A stretch of DNA of 64,000 nt from Pseudoalteromonas sp. '520P1 No. 423' (GCF_001269985.1 NZ_BBZB01000002.1:1-64000), one strand, 5' to 3'; numbered from the stretch's first letter, positions 1-9,697 are shown. Notes: generated from the sequence alone by a model not told the origin. Numbers and translations are program-made.

Positions 1-2401
1 AGGTATTCGTATTTTCGCCCATAACAGCGACACCTAGACAATTCATATTGTTATCGGTTAAGACCATACGATCTGACACTTTCCAACTTGAAGAAGAATA
101 TGTATCTCCTTGACTTAACGTTTTATAGTTTTTACCAAAGTTTGGTGTGCCTTTATTATTATCTAGCCAAAATAAAGAAACTGGTGTGTTAGTTGTATTT
201 GTAAATGTAAAGTTCGTAGAATTAGCATCTACAGGACGTGCATATTGTTGAACTAAATCACAGCTACCAATCGTATCTGCTGATGGTGATTGTGCACTTT
301 TTGGTGCCACAGCTTCAGAATTTGCTAATACAAAAGCTTCAAAACCATTTTGTGTACGTTCAGCCACCCCCTTGATCACTTCGATATAAGCAGCATTATC
401 ACCTGCCTGTAATGCAGAAGTTAAACTTTCTATTTCTGTTGGATGTTCTTCTGATAGGTAACGCATAGCAAAATAACTCCAAGGGTATAACTCATCATAG
501 CCGTAAGCCATAAATAGTAAGTTATATAATGGTGGAATAGTTTTGCCTTTTAATGTATTTAATGTTCTTGGATGATCATTACCATTAGCCATGTATTCTG
601 CCATACCTTCAGACCAAGATACATTGTAATCAAATGAACCATATGAACCTGCTTTTACATATCTGCCATCTAAGTAATGTACAAATTCATGACGTAGATT
701 GTAGATTTGATCTATATATTGACAAGAACCACCTACCCAGTCATCAGGACATTGCATTGCAATGAATCTCGCTTGGTTTGTATCTGATTCAGGTGTGCCT
801 TCTAAGTACATACCACCATTATCTGTACTGATCCCAAAAAACTCAGGAGCATATTTTTCATAGTCAGTAGGACTTGCAAATGCAATTACTTCAATCGTAT
901 CGTTTTTATCACCAGTTACTGGAATGCCGTTAGTATTAAAAAATGCATGGAACTCTGTTTCTTGTAGTGCCATATCAGCACAAGATTGATCGAGTGTTGC
1001 TTGGCTAATGCTACTTTGAGCTCTTATGGTAATTTTATCAGTACAGGCATGGGAGACTGTTAATATATCTTCTTCTTTTGGTGGTACAACACAACTGCCG
1101 AATAAAGGATCTGTCGATTCACATAAACGACCTGCTGACTCTAGGTAGTTTTTAGTGATAATTTTTTCAGTCGTTTCAACTGAAATATCCTTAGTTACTT
1201 TACCGTGTATCTCTAAAACAGTGCTATCAAAACGTACTTTTGCTTCATCAGTAGCAATACTCGCGACTTTACCTAGCGCTATCATAGTATGTGGTAAAAT
1301 CCACTTTCGATCCGCTTCCGTTGACCAACGCATATCTAAAGATGTTTCACCAAGAAATGCAAAAGAGCGCAGTACTGATAGAACGTCTAGCATATTTGTA
1401 TTAATTGCTGATTTAACACTGGCATCACCATAATATGCTGCAGATCCAATCGCACCTAATAATGCCATCGTTGAATCGCCTGCATTACTGATTGAAAATG
1501 GATTTGTTGTTAATGAATGTGATTGAATTATCGCTAATAAATGTGGAAGATGATCTTTAAAGTATGCTGCACCGGCTTTACGCTCAAAATTATTTAATGC
1601 TTTAGCATATCCCTCTTGTATTACAGCCCCTCCCTCACCTAAAAAACCAGTCATTTTAGCCACTGCTTGTAAAGCAATGCTTAACTGGGCCGCTTCAGCA
1701 TCAGTCATATCTGCTGCATAATATTTATATGAACCTAAAAAGTATAAAATTTGATTTAGGTCTGGATCAGTTAAATCATTGGTACTGGCTAAATAATGAA
1801 GTGCTTGTGCGACATGAGTAATAGGATCAACATTGGCGCTTGCAATGGCTTCAAAGTCGCTATAACTGGCAGCCAAAATAGCTGGAATTGTACTGCCGTA
1901 GCCAGATTTTGATGTGATTATTGGTGCTGGTAGAGAGACTTGAATATCAGTATTAAATACAATGTAATCACCCATTGGAGGCGGAATGTCTCCTCCTGTT
2001 ACAGTCACTATTAAACTCGTTTGTTCTATATTACCTGAAATTCTAAAGTATCGATTTCCAGCCCTAGAAGTAAAAGTTAATGTTTCGTCATTAGTTCCTG
2101 AGGTTTTACTTGATTGTTCTTCATTCCCGCTCCAATCATCCCCATCATATAAAATAATATCAGCATCACTACCTGAAAATATACCACCAGATGTCGAGAT
2201 AGTTACTTGGCTATTTTCATAAGGGACATTGATAAAAAGATAATGACCGTAGTCCGTGATGCATTGCATTTGGTTTAATGGGACTTCGCCTTGTCTATCT
2301 AAAGTTTTCGTACCACATAACTGAGAAGCATGTGCTGATCCCATATTTAGTGAGAATAAAACGGCACTTGCTAATAATGTTTTTTTTGTAGTTATCTTCA
2401 T
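1..2401 (-). CDS. Microbial collagenase, peptidase family M9 (C-terminus cut by window edge)
   Basis: Secreted zinc metalloprotease that degrades collagen. The frame is open from the ATG at 2401 to the left edge, giving about 800 residues with the C-terminus missing. Residues 1-25 form a signal peptide (MKITTKKTLLASAVLFSLNM, then an Ala-rich cleavage region). Residues about 30-135 look like a pre-peptidase C-terminal-type beta domain (ISTSGGIFSGSDADIILYDG) at an unusual N-terminal position. A helical M9 N-terminal region follows, then the zinc motif HEFVHYLDGR at residues 571-580, which matches the HEYVH motif of Vibrio collagenases. Downstream GMAEYMANGND supplies the probable third ligand. 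The gene has its own leader and no same-strand partner within the window. Family assignment is firm; substrate is inferred from the family. Confidence 0.9.
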   Translation of the reverse strand, partial: MKITTKKTLLASAVLFSLNMGSAHASQLCGTKTLDRQGEVPLNQMQCITDYGHYLFINVPYENSQVTISTSGGIFSGSDADIILYDGDDWSGNEEQSSKTSGTNDETLTFTSRAGNRYFRISGNIEQTSLIVTVTGGDIPPPMGDYIVFNTDIQVSLPAPIITSKSGYGSTIPAILAASYSDFEAIASANVDPITHVAQALHYLASTNDLTDPDLNQILYFLGSYKYYAADMTDAEAAQLSIALQAVAKMTGFLGEGGAVIQEGYAKALNNFERKAGAAYFKDHLPHLLAIIQSHSLTTNPFSISNAGDSTMALLGAIGSAAYYGDASVKSAINTNMLDVLSVLRSFAFLGETSLDMRWSTEADRKWILPHTMIALGKVASIATDEAKVRFDSTVLEIHGKVTKDISVETTEKIITKNYLESAGRLCESTDPLFGSCVVPPKEEDILTVSHACTDKITIRAQSSISQATLDQSCADMALQETEFHAFFNTNGIPVTGDKNDTIEVIAFASPTDYEKYAPEFFGISTDNGGMYLEGTPESDTNQARFIAMQCPDDWVGGSCQYIDQIYNLRHEFVHYLDGRYVKAGSYGSFDYNVSWSEGMAEYMANGNDHPRTLNTLKGKTIPPLYNLLFMAYGYDELYPWSYFAMRYLSEEHPTEIESLTSALQAGDNAAYIEVIKGVAERTQNGFEAFVLANSEAVAPKSAQSPSADTIGSCDLVQQYARPVDANSTNFTFTNTTNTPVSLFWLDNNKGTPNFGKNYKTLSQGDTYSSSSWKVSDRMVLTDNNMNCLGVAVMGENTNT

Positions 2402-2781
2402 AATAATTCACTTCACTTCTTGAATGTCAGGGCACTAAACTCTGAAAGCAGAGGCTCCTTCACTAAAACTGTTTAATGTAACAATTTTAGGTGTCCAATT
2501 TATCCCTATTAAATTAGAAACAAATGTTAAAACAATGTTTCTAAAGTTAATATATAACATCAAATATATTGTATGCAATGTGTTTTTTATAGTATTTAAC
2601 AGTAAAAAATCCATAAAGTTATAAATAAAAGATATATAACAGGTAGTTAGATGATTATTTTTGTATGTAAATTAATGTAAACAAAATGGTAAATAGTGCT
2701 GAAGTAAAAGGTAAGATTACAGTGATGATTAAATTAATGAAAAAAGTACAATAATAATGACTGGTAAGATAGGATGGAAAT
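2402..2781. other. Intergenic, collagenase promoter side
   Basis: A+T-rich stretch upstream of the collagenase gene. It should hold that gene's promoter, but no operator or open frame is recognisable. Confidence 0.5.
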
Positions 2782-2816
2782 AAAAAACCGCTTTAGTTAA
2801 TACTTAAAGCGGTTTT
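2782..2816 (-). terminator. Bidirectional-looking terminator after the YeeN/YebC gene
   Basis: An 11-bp stem (AAACCGCTTTA / TAAAGCGGTTT) with a 10-nt loop is bordered by A-runs on one side and T-runs on the other. It lies 20 bases past the stop codon of the minus-strand YebC-family gene. Confidence 0.8.
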
Positions 2817-2835
2817 GTTTTATACTTTAATAGAT

Positions 2836-3546
2836 TTAAAATTCAGCGTTATGATATACATTCTGAACATCATCACAATCTTCTAACATTTCAAGGAAAC
2901 GTTCAAAGATTTCTACATCTTCTCCAGAGATAGCAGTCATATTTTGAGGTACGAAAGATATTTCTTCTACATCTAGTTTAACACCCATCGCATCTAAAAC
3001 TGTTTTTGTATTATTGAATTCAGTATGAGGTGCAAAAACTGTTATTTTTCCATCTTCACATTCCACATCAGTGACATCTACATCAGCCATCATAAGTTCT
3101 TCAAGTACAGCCTCATCGTCATCGCCATCAAAAACAAAAATAGCAAGGTGATCAAACATATGAGAAACAGAGTTTTGAGCACCAATTTTTGATTTTGCTT
3201 TTGTAAAACAAACTCGTACATCAGCAAAAGTACGGCTATTGTTATCAGTTAAACAGTCTACGATGATCATAGTGCCACCAGGCGCATAACCCTCATAACG
3301 TGTAGAGCTGTAATCCTCACCACCGCCACCTTTAGCTTTATCAATAGCACGGTCTATGACATGAGCTGGTACTTGATCTTTTTTCGCACGTTCAATCAAA
3401 CGACGTAATGATAGATTTCCATCAGGATCTACACCGCCGTTTTTTGCACAAACATAGATCTCTTTACCGTACTTTGAGTAAATTTTTGTTTTTTGACCAG
3501 CTGTTTTAGCGATATCATTTTTTTTATTCTGGAAAGCTCTGCCCAT
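2836..3546 (-). CDS. YebC/PmpR family protein, YeeN subgroup
   Basis: Cytoplasmic YebC/TACO1-family protein. Family members act as transcriptional regulators and, in some cases, as translation factors that relieve ribosome stalling. The sequence has the family signatures [54 protein letters not shown] and the acidic C-terminus [14 protein letters not shown], which is typical of the YeeN-like branch. The start is placed at [10 protein letters not shown] because homologues begin MGR; a start at 3573 would add nine residues (MKDFKARIQ) with no better ribosome-binding site. It is monocistronic, with a terminator just downstream. Family call is firm; its regulon or ribosomal role is unknown. Confidence 0.9.
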   Translation of the reverse strand: MGRAFQNKKNDIAKTAGQKTKIYSKYGKEIYVCAKNGGVDPDGNLSLRRLIERAKKDQVPAHVIDRAIDKAKGGGGEDYSSTRYEGYAPGGTMIIVDCLTDNNSRTFADVRVCFTKAKSKIGAQNSVSHMFDHLAIFVFDGDDDEAVLEELMMADVDVTDVECEDGKITVFAPHTEFNNTKTVLDAMGVKLDVEEISFVPQNMTAISGEDVEIFERFLEMLEDCDDVQNVYHNAEF

Positions 3547-3573
3547 CTGAATTCTAGCCTTAAAATCTTTCAT

Positions 3574-3946
3574 TTAAATATAAGTACAATTTTAACGGTA
3601 AAAGGTGCCCTAACGCCAGTAAAACTATGTTATTTAGATTATTTAGTTGTGGGTTTAATCTTTAGTAAAATTTGAATTGAAATTTATGTCTCAATATAAA
3701 TTTGTAAAATATGATACATTTATCAATATTTTTGTAAGTGTATTTTTATGCTGCAAACCTGAAATCAAATTAGCCTTTTGTAGTTTGTCTGCTAGTGTTT
3801 AAATGATTAAAAAAACGATGTTATGGTGTAATATAAGTGACTAAGTAAAAAACCGTATAAGTTTATCAATTTATTGGCGTCAGCCCTATCCTAGCAGATA
3901 AAGCATAACTTTTGTTTTGAGAATCACTTTTCAATTGAGATAAAAC
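3574..3946. other. Intergenic region without recognisable gene
   Basis: About 370 bases between the YebC-family gene and the YeeE/YedE pair. No coding frame with family resemblance was found. A weak Fur-like string (TTTGAGAATCACTTTTC, near 3916-3932) lies downstream of the transporter genes and was not accepted as a site. Confidence 0.5.
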
Positions 3947-4372
3947 TCAGGATTTTTTACTACTTAGCTGTAACCACTGTGAACTTTTAAAACCAATTAA
4001 CATTGCTAATATGAATAAAAACACTTCTAAGATGCCATAAGATATACTTGCAATTGCAGGACCTGGACAATAACCCGATAATCCCCACCCAACTCCAAAT
4101 ATAATCGCCCCTGAGATAAGCTTTACATCAATGTTTTGTTTTTTTGGCAGATGAAACCTTTTTTCATAAACTGGCATTTTTTGTTTGAATATAACTTTAA
4201 AGCCAATCGCTACCGTTATTAAAGCCCCCAACATAACAAAGATTAATGATGGATCCCAAGTACCAAATACATCTAAGAAGTTTAAAACGACATTTGGGTT
4301 AATCATAGTTGAAATAACTAAACCTAAGCTAAACAGTATCCCAGATAATAATATGAGTAAATATTTAATCAT
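3947..4372 (-). CDS. YeeE/YedE family membrane protein, second half (PmpB-like)
   Basis: Inner-membrane protein of 141 residues from the YeeE/YedE (sulfur transport) superfamily. Family members carry thiosulfate or related sulfur species. Four hydrophobic segments are visible (residues 1-25, 38-60, 85-105, 108-132). The conserved cysteine motif GWGLSGYCPGPAIAS marks it as the second half of a split transporter; full-length YeeE proteins join two such repeats. It starts one base after the stop of the upstream partner, so the two are surely co-transcribed and probably form one pore. The pair is divergent from a BigR-like regulator, suggesting control by persulfide or sulfide. Confidence 0.85.
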   Translation of the reverse strand: MIKYLLILLSGILFSLGLVISTMINPNVVLNFLDVFGTWDPSLIFVMLGALITVAIGFKVIFKQKMPVYEKRFHLPKKQNIDVKLISGAIIFGVGWGLSGYCPGPAIASISYGILEVFLFILAMLIGFKSSQWLQLSSKKS

Positions 4373-4373
4373 T

Positions 4374-4805
4374 TTACTGACCTATAATATGTCGGATAAT
4401 AAATACTGTAACGGCACCACTGAACATGAATAAACAAGTAGCGATTATTGAACGCATAGATAATCGCCCTATTCCACAGACTCCATGACCACTTGTGCAA
4501 CCACTGCCTAAATGAGAACCAAAACCAACTAATAAACCAGAGGCTATAATAACTGGAAATGAAAGTGCATCTGTGGATACTTGCTGGTTATGAGTGAAAA
4601 TGTCTAATAAAAAGGCACCTACAACTAAGCCTACTATAAAAGTTATTCGCCAAAGTTTTCCACCCTCAGGATTTGTTTTTAACAAACCACTTGATATCCC
4701 ACTGATCCCAGTAATTCGGCCTATAGACATCATTAAAATTAACGCCGATAACCCAATTAAAATGCCACCAACTAATGGCATTAAATATAGTAGAACATTT
4801 AACAT
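4374..4805 (-). CDS. YeeE/YedE family membrane protein, first half (PmpA-like)
   Basis: Inner-membrane protein of 143 residues, partner of the gene directly downstream. It carries the conserved motif GSHLGSGCTSGHGVCGIG, whose cysteines are thought to relay sulfur in YeeE/YedE proteins. Four hydrophobic stretches span most of the chain (about 5-30, 48-70, 80-98, 118-140). It is first in a two-gene unit that is transcribed away from the ArsR-type gene at 4967. The two half-size proteins together equal one standard YeeE transporter. The substrate (thiosulfate, sulfide-derived species) is inferred from the family and from the neighbouring regulator, not shown by the sequence. Confidence 0.85.
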   Translation of the reverse strand: MLNVLLYLMPLVGGILIGLSALILMMSIGRITGISGISSGLLKTNPEGGKLWRITFIVGLVVGAFLLDIFTHNQQVSTDALSFPVIIASGLLVGFGSHLGSGCTSGHGVCGIGRLSMRSIIATCLFMFSGAVTVFIIRHIIGQ

Positions 4806-4966
4806 GTGATACCTTGAAGTATTATATTGAAGATTTAGAATACAATAAAAAAATATATTAGCAAATACTAATTTAGGTTTCTCTAATTTAATTATGGATT
4901 ACAAAATGCTATTGCATTTATTGTGTGTCATATATACTTATATTTTTAAAATATTATTAATTATCA
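4806..4966. promoter_or_regulatory. Divergent promoter region between YeeE pair and BigR-like gene
   Basis: A 161-bp A+T-rich spacer separates divergent genes, so both promoters and the regulator's operator should lie here. I cannot define the operator by eye. Confidence 0.55.
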
Positions 4967-5266
4967 ATGAAAGAAATGAGCATTACACAAATGCATGATA
5001 AAGCAGGTAAAGCTGCGGCTATATTAAAATCGATGTCAAATGAAAATAGATTGATTATTTTATGCCATTTAGGCATCTCTGAAATGTCGGTAACACAGTT
5101 AAATGAAGTTATTCCTTTAAGCCAATCCAGCCTATCTCAACATTTAGCTAAATTACGCAAAGAGAAACTCGTTAAAACAAGACGAGAATCTCAAACGATT
5201 TATTATAGTATCGCTGATGATATTGTTAGTAAGATGATTACGCTACTTCATAATGAATATTGTTAA
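4967..5266 (+). CDS. ArsR-family regulator, BigR/SqrR-like persulfide sensor
   Basis: Small winged-helix repressor of 99 residues. The helix-turn-helix is around residues 50-75 (IPLSQSSLSQHLAKLRKEKL) followed by the wing (VKTRRESQTIYYSI). Two cysteines sit where BigR/SqrR proteins have their redox pair: C33 in LIILCHLGI and C99, the last residue (HNEYC). In that subfamily a persulfide-induced bond between them releases DNA. The ATG at 4967 lacks a clear ribosome-binding site; the ATG at 4976 (MSITQ) is preceded by GAAAG and may be the true start. Divergence from the YeeE/YedE pair points to control of that pair. No persulfide dioxygenase gene is next to it, unlike many bigR loci. Confidence 0.82.
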   Translation: MKEMSITQMHDKAGKAAAILKSMSNENRLIILCHLGISEMSVTQLNEVIPLSQSSLSQHLAKLRKEKLVKTRRESQTIYYSIADDIVSKMITLLHNEYC

Positions 5267-5283
5267 ATTAGTTACCTATAAAA

Positions 5284-6024
5284 TCACCAATATTGCTCAA
5301 CAGTTATATGTCCAGGGGATTTTCGGCGATTTCGCTCGTAGCCCATTTGATTTAAAATTGAACTTGTATCTTTAACCATTTGTGGGTTACCACAGATCAT
5401 AAATTGGCTCGTATTGATAGAGGGTGTAATGCCACAAAAATCAAACAATTCTCCAGAATCTAAAAGATAAGGCACTCTACCCTCCAAACCTAATGAGTTT
5501 TCTTCGCGACTCACAACGGAAACATACTTAAGTTGTGAGTATTTTTGACATAAGCCGTTAATTAATTCTTGATAAGATAAGTCTTCTTGGTTTCTAACTG
5601 CATGAACTAATATCACTTCAGTAAAGTTTTGCCATACAGCTTGCTGTTGTAAAATAGATAAAAAGGGTCCTATTGCAGTACCTGTTGATAATAACCATAA
5701 TTGGTCAGATTTTGGCACTTCATCTAACGTAAAAAAACCTGAGGCAATTTCTGAAATTTCAACTTCATCTCCTGGTTTTAAACTTGCCAGAGGGCATGAT
5801 AAGCTTCCCTCATCGACCTTAATCAAATAAAATTCTAAATCTTGATCTTCAGGTGAATTAACAAATGAATAAGCTCTAGCAACCCGTTTACCATCAATGT
5901 TCATTGCTAATTTAGTAAATTGACCCGCCTTAAATTCTTTGATGGGGGCATTTATCACTAATGAAAATAACTTATCATTCCACCATGTTATTGCTTTAAC
6001 TTGTCCTGTTAGCCAATTTGCCAT
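5284..6024 (-). CDS. fpr: Ferredoxin/flavodoxin-NADP+ reductase
   Basis: Cytoplasmic FAD enzyme moving electrons between NADPH and ferredoxin or flavodoxin. Its 246 residues match the 248 of E. coli Fpr. Visible motifs are the FAD-binding RAYSFVNSP (about 50-58), the NADP-binding GTAIGPFLSIL (about 116-126), CGNPQMV in the C-terminal half, and the ending TVEQYW, equivalent to the terminal aromatic ending of bacterial Fpr. The gene converges with the BigR-like gene, 17 bases apart. It may supply electrons to sulfur or iron-sulfur chemistry, but the context does not prove this. Family identity is very clear. Confidence 0.92.
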   Translation of the reverse strand: MANWLTGQVKAITWWNDKLFSLVINAPIKEFKAGQFTKLAMNIDGKRVARAYSFVNSPEDQDLEFYLIKVDEGSLSCPLASLKPGDEVEISEIASGFFTLDEVPKSDQLWLLSTGTAIGPFLSILQQQAVWQNFTEVILVHAVRNQEDLSYQELINGLCQKYSQLKYVSVVSREENSLGLEGRVPYLLDSGELFDFCGITPSINTSQFMICGNPQMVKDTSSILNQMGYERNRRKSPGHITVEQYW

Positions 6025-6095
6025 TTAATGCACCTTGAAAAGTAAAGTTACTTTAAAAATGACAGAAAATATGCAATTAATCAATATTTTGGAAA

Positions 6096-6124
6096 CAAAA
6101 AAAGGGCAACATATGTTGCCCTTT
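6096..6124 (-). terminator. Terminator after the S8 protease gene
   Basis: A perfect 12-bp palindromic half (AAAGGGCAACAT / ATGTTGCCCTTT) is followed on the minus strand by a T-run. It lies 31 bases beyond the protease stop codon and before the fpr start. Confidence 0.85.
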
Positions 6125-6154
6125 ATAAACTCAATTTGGGAAATTTAGTTTATT

Positions 6155-8482
6155 TTATTCAGGTGTTGCTTGTAATGTTAAAGTCATACCTGATGCAGCT
6201 GAGTAACCGTAAATATCGATGTACCAAGTACCTGAAGCTGGTGTTGCAAATGTACACGTTTCTGCATTACCATTTTCATATGGACGACAGTCATAGGCTG
6301 TTTTAGTTGATTGCTTGCCCTGTGTAACATATAAATCTGCATCGCCAGAACCACCTGCAATGGCTACTGTTAAATCAGCATAACCTGCAGTTAAATCATA
6401 TGTGTAACGAGTCCAGTTTCTTCTTGCTACAGATATATTTGACACAGTCTCATTTACTGGTTGTACTGCACCACCATTACCGCCACCATTATCTGATTCA
6501 GTAAAAGTACCAGTTAAAGAAACGTCAGAAAAACTACTATATGCTTTTACACGAACATAATAAGTACCGGCTGTATCAGTCACAGTACAAGACTCTGTAT
6601 TTCCACTCTCATATGGACGACAGTCATAGCTGTTATCTGTAGGAGTTGAACCAAATTTAACATACATATCAGCATCACCTGTACCACCTGACATAGCAAA
6701 AGAAATATCAGTTGCGCCTGCTGGTACTTCCATAGTGTAAACTACATCATTACCTGTAGTTGCTGCTAGACCTGTTTTAGCTACACCATTTTCAAGTACT
6801 GTGTTACCTACTGGTGGTTCAACTGGACCTGGTCCTGTACCACTTCCGTCACAACCATTTGCAGTGATGTAATCAATTGCATCTTTAGTTTGTGCTAGGC
6901 CATAACCAAATTTAACATCACGACCAGAATCGCCAAGATCCTGCGCTGTTGTATTTAGAACATTACGGATTTCAACATTTGTACAAGAAGGATGATGACT
7001 CCATACTAAAGCAGCAACACCAGCTACATGAGGGGATGCCATTGAAGTACCACTCATTTTACCGTAATTACCCGCGCCAATATTGATGCTTGCGCTCATA
7101 CCAATGTTAGCTAACATTGCCGCACCATCAGTGTCTGATACTGTCACGCCTGGGATTGAAGTTGCATTAGTATCACCTAAAGTACCACCAAAGCTACCAG
7201 CTGCATTATTATAAATAATCGCACCAACACCACCGCTATCTTGACATGCTTTTACTTTATCGTGGAAAGATATGTTACCACGTTGAATTAAACAAATACG
7301 ACCAGAAGCACCGTTGTCAATAGCTTCACCAGTTCCTAAGTTATACAAAGAACCACTTGCTGTACCTTGATTTTCCATTGCATTTGCTGCGTAACCAGTC
7401 CCTGCTACAGAAACTTCAACAACAGAACCACCGCCTGTATGATAAGTTGAGTATACATCAACACCTGGGCCTGAAATTTCTACTTGGCTATTTTTTTGTG
7501 AGAAATCAGCAAGTGCTTTTGCACTATCAATTGCAGCAACTGACATTACTGAATCATAAGAAGCAGGGAAACTTTCAATGTCAGTTGTTTTTGTTACAAC
7601 ACCGTCATTACCCGCTGCTGCGATTAGTAATACACCCGCGTCATAAGCTGCTTTTATACCATTCTTTTCTGAAATACTTGAACCCGTTCCACCTAAGCTC
7701 ATATTGATAACATCAGAACCGTTATTTTTACATGTATTAATTGCATTAACTAAATCAGAAGAATATCCCCAACCGGCCTCATTAAATACTTTAATGATAT
7801 GCATGTTTGGATTTGTTCCGATCACACCACGAACACCTATGCCATTATTTAATGCTGCAATTGTTCCAGCAACGTGAGTACCGTGAGGACCACCGTGTGT
7901 AAACCAGTTACCTGTACCACTATCATTCGTGCCTGTTATCGTGTCTCCACGAACACCCATATCTTCATGTGGTAAGTCTAACCCTGAATCAATAACACAG
8001 ATTTTTTTACCGCCAGAACTTGCCGATGCAACACTGTCATCAACTTGATCTGCTTGAACCATGCCAATGCCATATGGCACATTTTGTGCCATTAAACGGC
8101 GTGGTAAATCTTCTTCAACATATTCTACATTGCTATCAAAGCTTAATGCGATAGCATCTGATGCACTTAATTCCGCTGCAATAATATTTATATTTTTATG
8201 CTCAGCTTTTATCTGTCCACCAAGACTTTGTAATTTGCTTTTTACTGTAGATGCAACTGATAAATCATCAGAAGCAAAAGCTGCAAAGTTGTCATCCATT
8301 CCAACAGTGCTATTTTGTTTGTATTTTATAATAAAGCGTTTAGGTAAAGGTGATGAAGCAACTGAGTTAATAGCATTATCTGTCAGCTGAACACCTTTTG
8401 GTGCTGCATATAAGGCTGTAGATACTGCTAGTGATAAAGCACTCGCCGTCATCAGAATGGTTCTAGTTGATGTATTTTTCAT
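6155..8482 (-). CDS. Secreted subtilisin-like serine protease (S8) with PA insert and two PPC domains
   Basis: Extracellular endopeptidase of 775 residues. Residues 1-26 are a signal peptide (TALYA/AP cleavage region). An inhibitor I9-type propeptide spans about 47-130. The S8 catalytic domain follows with D165 (CVIDSGLD), H200 (HGTHVAG) and S480 (GTSMASPHVAG). A protease-associated (PA) domain is inserted at about 365-465 between His and Ser blocks. Gly/Pro linkers (GSGTGPGPVEPPVG and DNGGGNGG) separate two pre-peptidase C-terminal domains at about 565-660 and 680-775, each carrying the DADMYV/DADLYV and CRPYE motifs. PPC domains are normally removed after type II export. All catalytic residues are intact. 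Confidence 0.93.
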   Translation of the reverse strand: MKNTSTRTILMTASALSLAVSTALYAAPKGVQLTDNAINSVASSPLPKRFIIKYKQNSTVGMDDNFAAFASDDLSVASTVKSKLQSLGGQIKAEHKNINIIAAELSASDAIALSFDSNVEYVEEDLPRRLMAQNVPYGIGMVQADQVDDSVASASSGGKKICVIDSGLDLPHEDMGVRGDTITGTNDSGTGNWFTHGGPHGTHVAGTIAALNNGIGVRGVIGTNPNMHIIKVFNEAGWGYSSDLVNAINTCKNNGSDVINMSLGGTGSSISEKNGIKAAYDAGVLLIAAAGNDGVVTKTTDIESFPASYDSVMSVAAIDSAKALADFSQKNSQVEISGPGVDVYSTYHTGGGSVVEVSVAGTGYAANAMENQGTASGSLYNLGTGEAIDNGASGRICLIQRGNISFHDKVKACQDSGGVGAIIYNNAAGSFGGTLGDTNATSIPGVTVSDTDGAAMLANIGMSASINIGAGNYGKMSGTSMASPHVAGVAALVWSHHPSCTNVEIRNVLNTTAQDLGDSGRDVKFGYGLAQTKDAIDYITANGCDGSGTGPGPVEPPVGNTVLENGVAKTGLAATTGNDVVYTMEVPAGATDISFAMSGGTGDADMYVKFGSTPTDNSYDCRPYESGNTESCTVTDTAGTYYVRVKAYSSFSDVSLTGTFTESDNGGGNGGAVQPVNETVSNISVARRNWTRYTYDLTAGYADLTVAIAGGSGDADLYVTQGKQSTKTAYDCRPYENGNAETCTFATPASGTWYIDIYGYSAASGMTLTLQATPE

Positions 8483-8750
8483 ATTTATTACCCTGGATGT
8501 TTCAATTTATAATTGTTGTTAGCCCGTATTGGGAACACCAAGGTAACACTAAAAACACAACTGAAACATTAAATTAACAACCCTTATGTTAATGAATGTA
8601 AATGCATAAAGTATGCAAAACTTAAGGTTATGATAATATTGGATTAAATTTTAATTTTCGATTACTATTTTGTTTATCTGAATAATAAAAGTGCAATATT
8701 TAGGTAATAAATTCCACTTTATGTGGTTTTTGTCATTAAAATGTTAACTA
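8483..8750. other. Intergenic upstream of the S8 protease
   Basis: A+T-rich spacer that should hold the protease promoter. No regulatory motif stands out; a coding relic follows directly. Confidence 0.4.
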
Positions 8751-8906
8751 ATCAAAGTTGATGGACATAGTGTTATTACAAACGAGTTTACGGATTTTAA
8801 AGGCCGAACGGTAAACGATTTTGAAAACGGTATTGAAGTTGAGGTAAAAGGATCTTTAAATTAAAATGATATTTTAGTTGTCACCAAGTTAGAGTTTGAT
8901 GATTAA
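8751..8906 (+). pseudogene. Relic of a DUF5666-type protein (C-terminal end)
   Basis: Reading + strand in one frame from about 8751 gives DGHSVITNEFTDFKGRTVND, then FENGIEVEVKGSLN, a TAA stop at 8862-8864, then NDILVVTKLEFDD and a final TAA at 8904. The pattern 'GxxVEVKGSLN-x-DILVVTKLEFDD' resembles the repeated DUF5666 unit of secreted bacterial proteins. There is no start codon or intact upstream domain, and an in-frame stop occurs close to the 5' end. I read it as the decayed tail of a larger gene. No function can be assigned. Confidence 0.6.
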
Positions 8907-8953
8907 GATTTCATATATTTTGTAACAAGATAGAAGCGGTTTATCTCTTCTAT

Positions 8954-9502
8954 CTATAATTTATCTAGTACTTTATAAAATGTATCTTTAAACCAAGGAG
9001 TATATTTATTTGCAGTGTTTTTAAGCTCTAATTCTATCTGTTCTATATTTAGCCAGTCGATTGCATTTACTTCTGCTGGATTAGGTCGGATTTGTAATTT
9101 GTCTGACGCTTGTTTACTGAGGTGCTTTACAAATAAATGATCAAACTCATGCTCAATTAAATCATTAGATAATTTAGTTTTATAGCAATGACTATCGACC
9201 CAAATAAGGTTGTTAACGGTAAAACCTAACTCTTCAGTGAGTCGGTTAATTGCTGATTGTGTTATGTTTTCACCTGATTGCGGATGTGAACAACATGTAT
9301 TACTCCATAATCCGCCACAATGATATTTAGTTAATGCACGCTGTTGTAATAATACTTCTTTTACTCCATTAGTTTCTCGTAAAACAAAAATAGAAAATGC
9401 TCGGTGCAATAAACCTTTTTCATGGGCTTGCATCTTATCAGCAGTACCTAATTCATTATCATTAACATCTACTAATACAACTCTATTACGTTCCATACAC
9501 AT
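8954..9502 (-). CDS. idi: Isopentenyl-diphosphate delta-isomerase, type I
   Basis: Cytoplasmic Nudix-fold enzyme that interconverts isopentenyl and dimethylallyl diphosphate for isoprenoid synthesis. Type I hallmarks are visible: the QQRALTKYHCGGLWSNTCCS region with the active-site cysteine and the metal-binding CSHP, the Nudix-like ENITQSAINRLTEELGF, and the EHEFDHLF motif with the catalytic glutamate. About 182 residues is the normal length. ATG codons occur at 9502 and 9496 (MERNRVV); either is possible, while the in-frame TTG at 9508 is less likely. It stands alone on the minus strand. Confidence 0.92.
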   Translation of the reverse strand: MCMERNRVVLVDVNDNELGTADKMQAHEKGLLHRAFSIFVLRETNGVKEVLLQQRALTKYHCGGLWSNTCCSHPQSGENITQSAINRLTEELGFTVNNLIWVDSHCYKTKLSNDLIEHEFDHLFVKHLSKQASDKLQIRPNPAEVNAIDWLNIEQIELELKNTANKYTPWFKDTFYKVLDKL

Positions 9503-9697
9503 ACTCAAAAATAATCGCGATGTATTATATACCTAGGTATGGTTAGATGCGAGTCTATAATTGCATCTAGCCTTACTTATATATGAGTTTAGTTCACTTA
9601 AATAGTGGACCGAAAATAATTAGCTATTAAATGAAATTATTGTTATTTTGTTTATTAATTTAAAATAGAGCAATAACTCTACGGTTGATTCTTTAAA

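Noticed and set aside
3916..3932. Fur-like string downstream of the YeeE pair
   Set aside because: Four or more mismatches and located after, not before, a gene.
7357..7707. Plus-strand reading frames inside the S8 protease, FadE and hybrid-kinase genes
   Set aside because: Low-complexity translations rich in Leu, His, Gln, with no ribosome-binding site, opposite to clear protein-coding genes.
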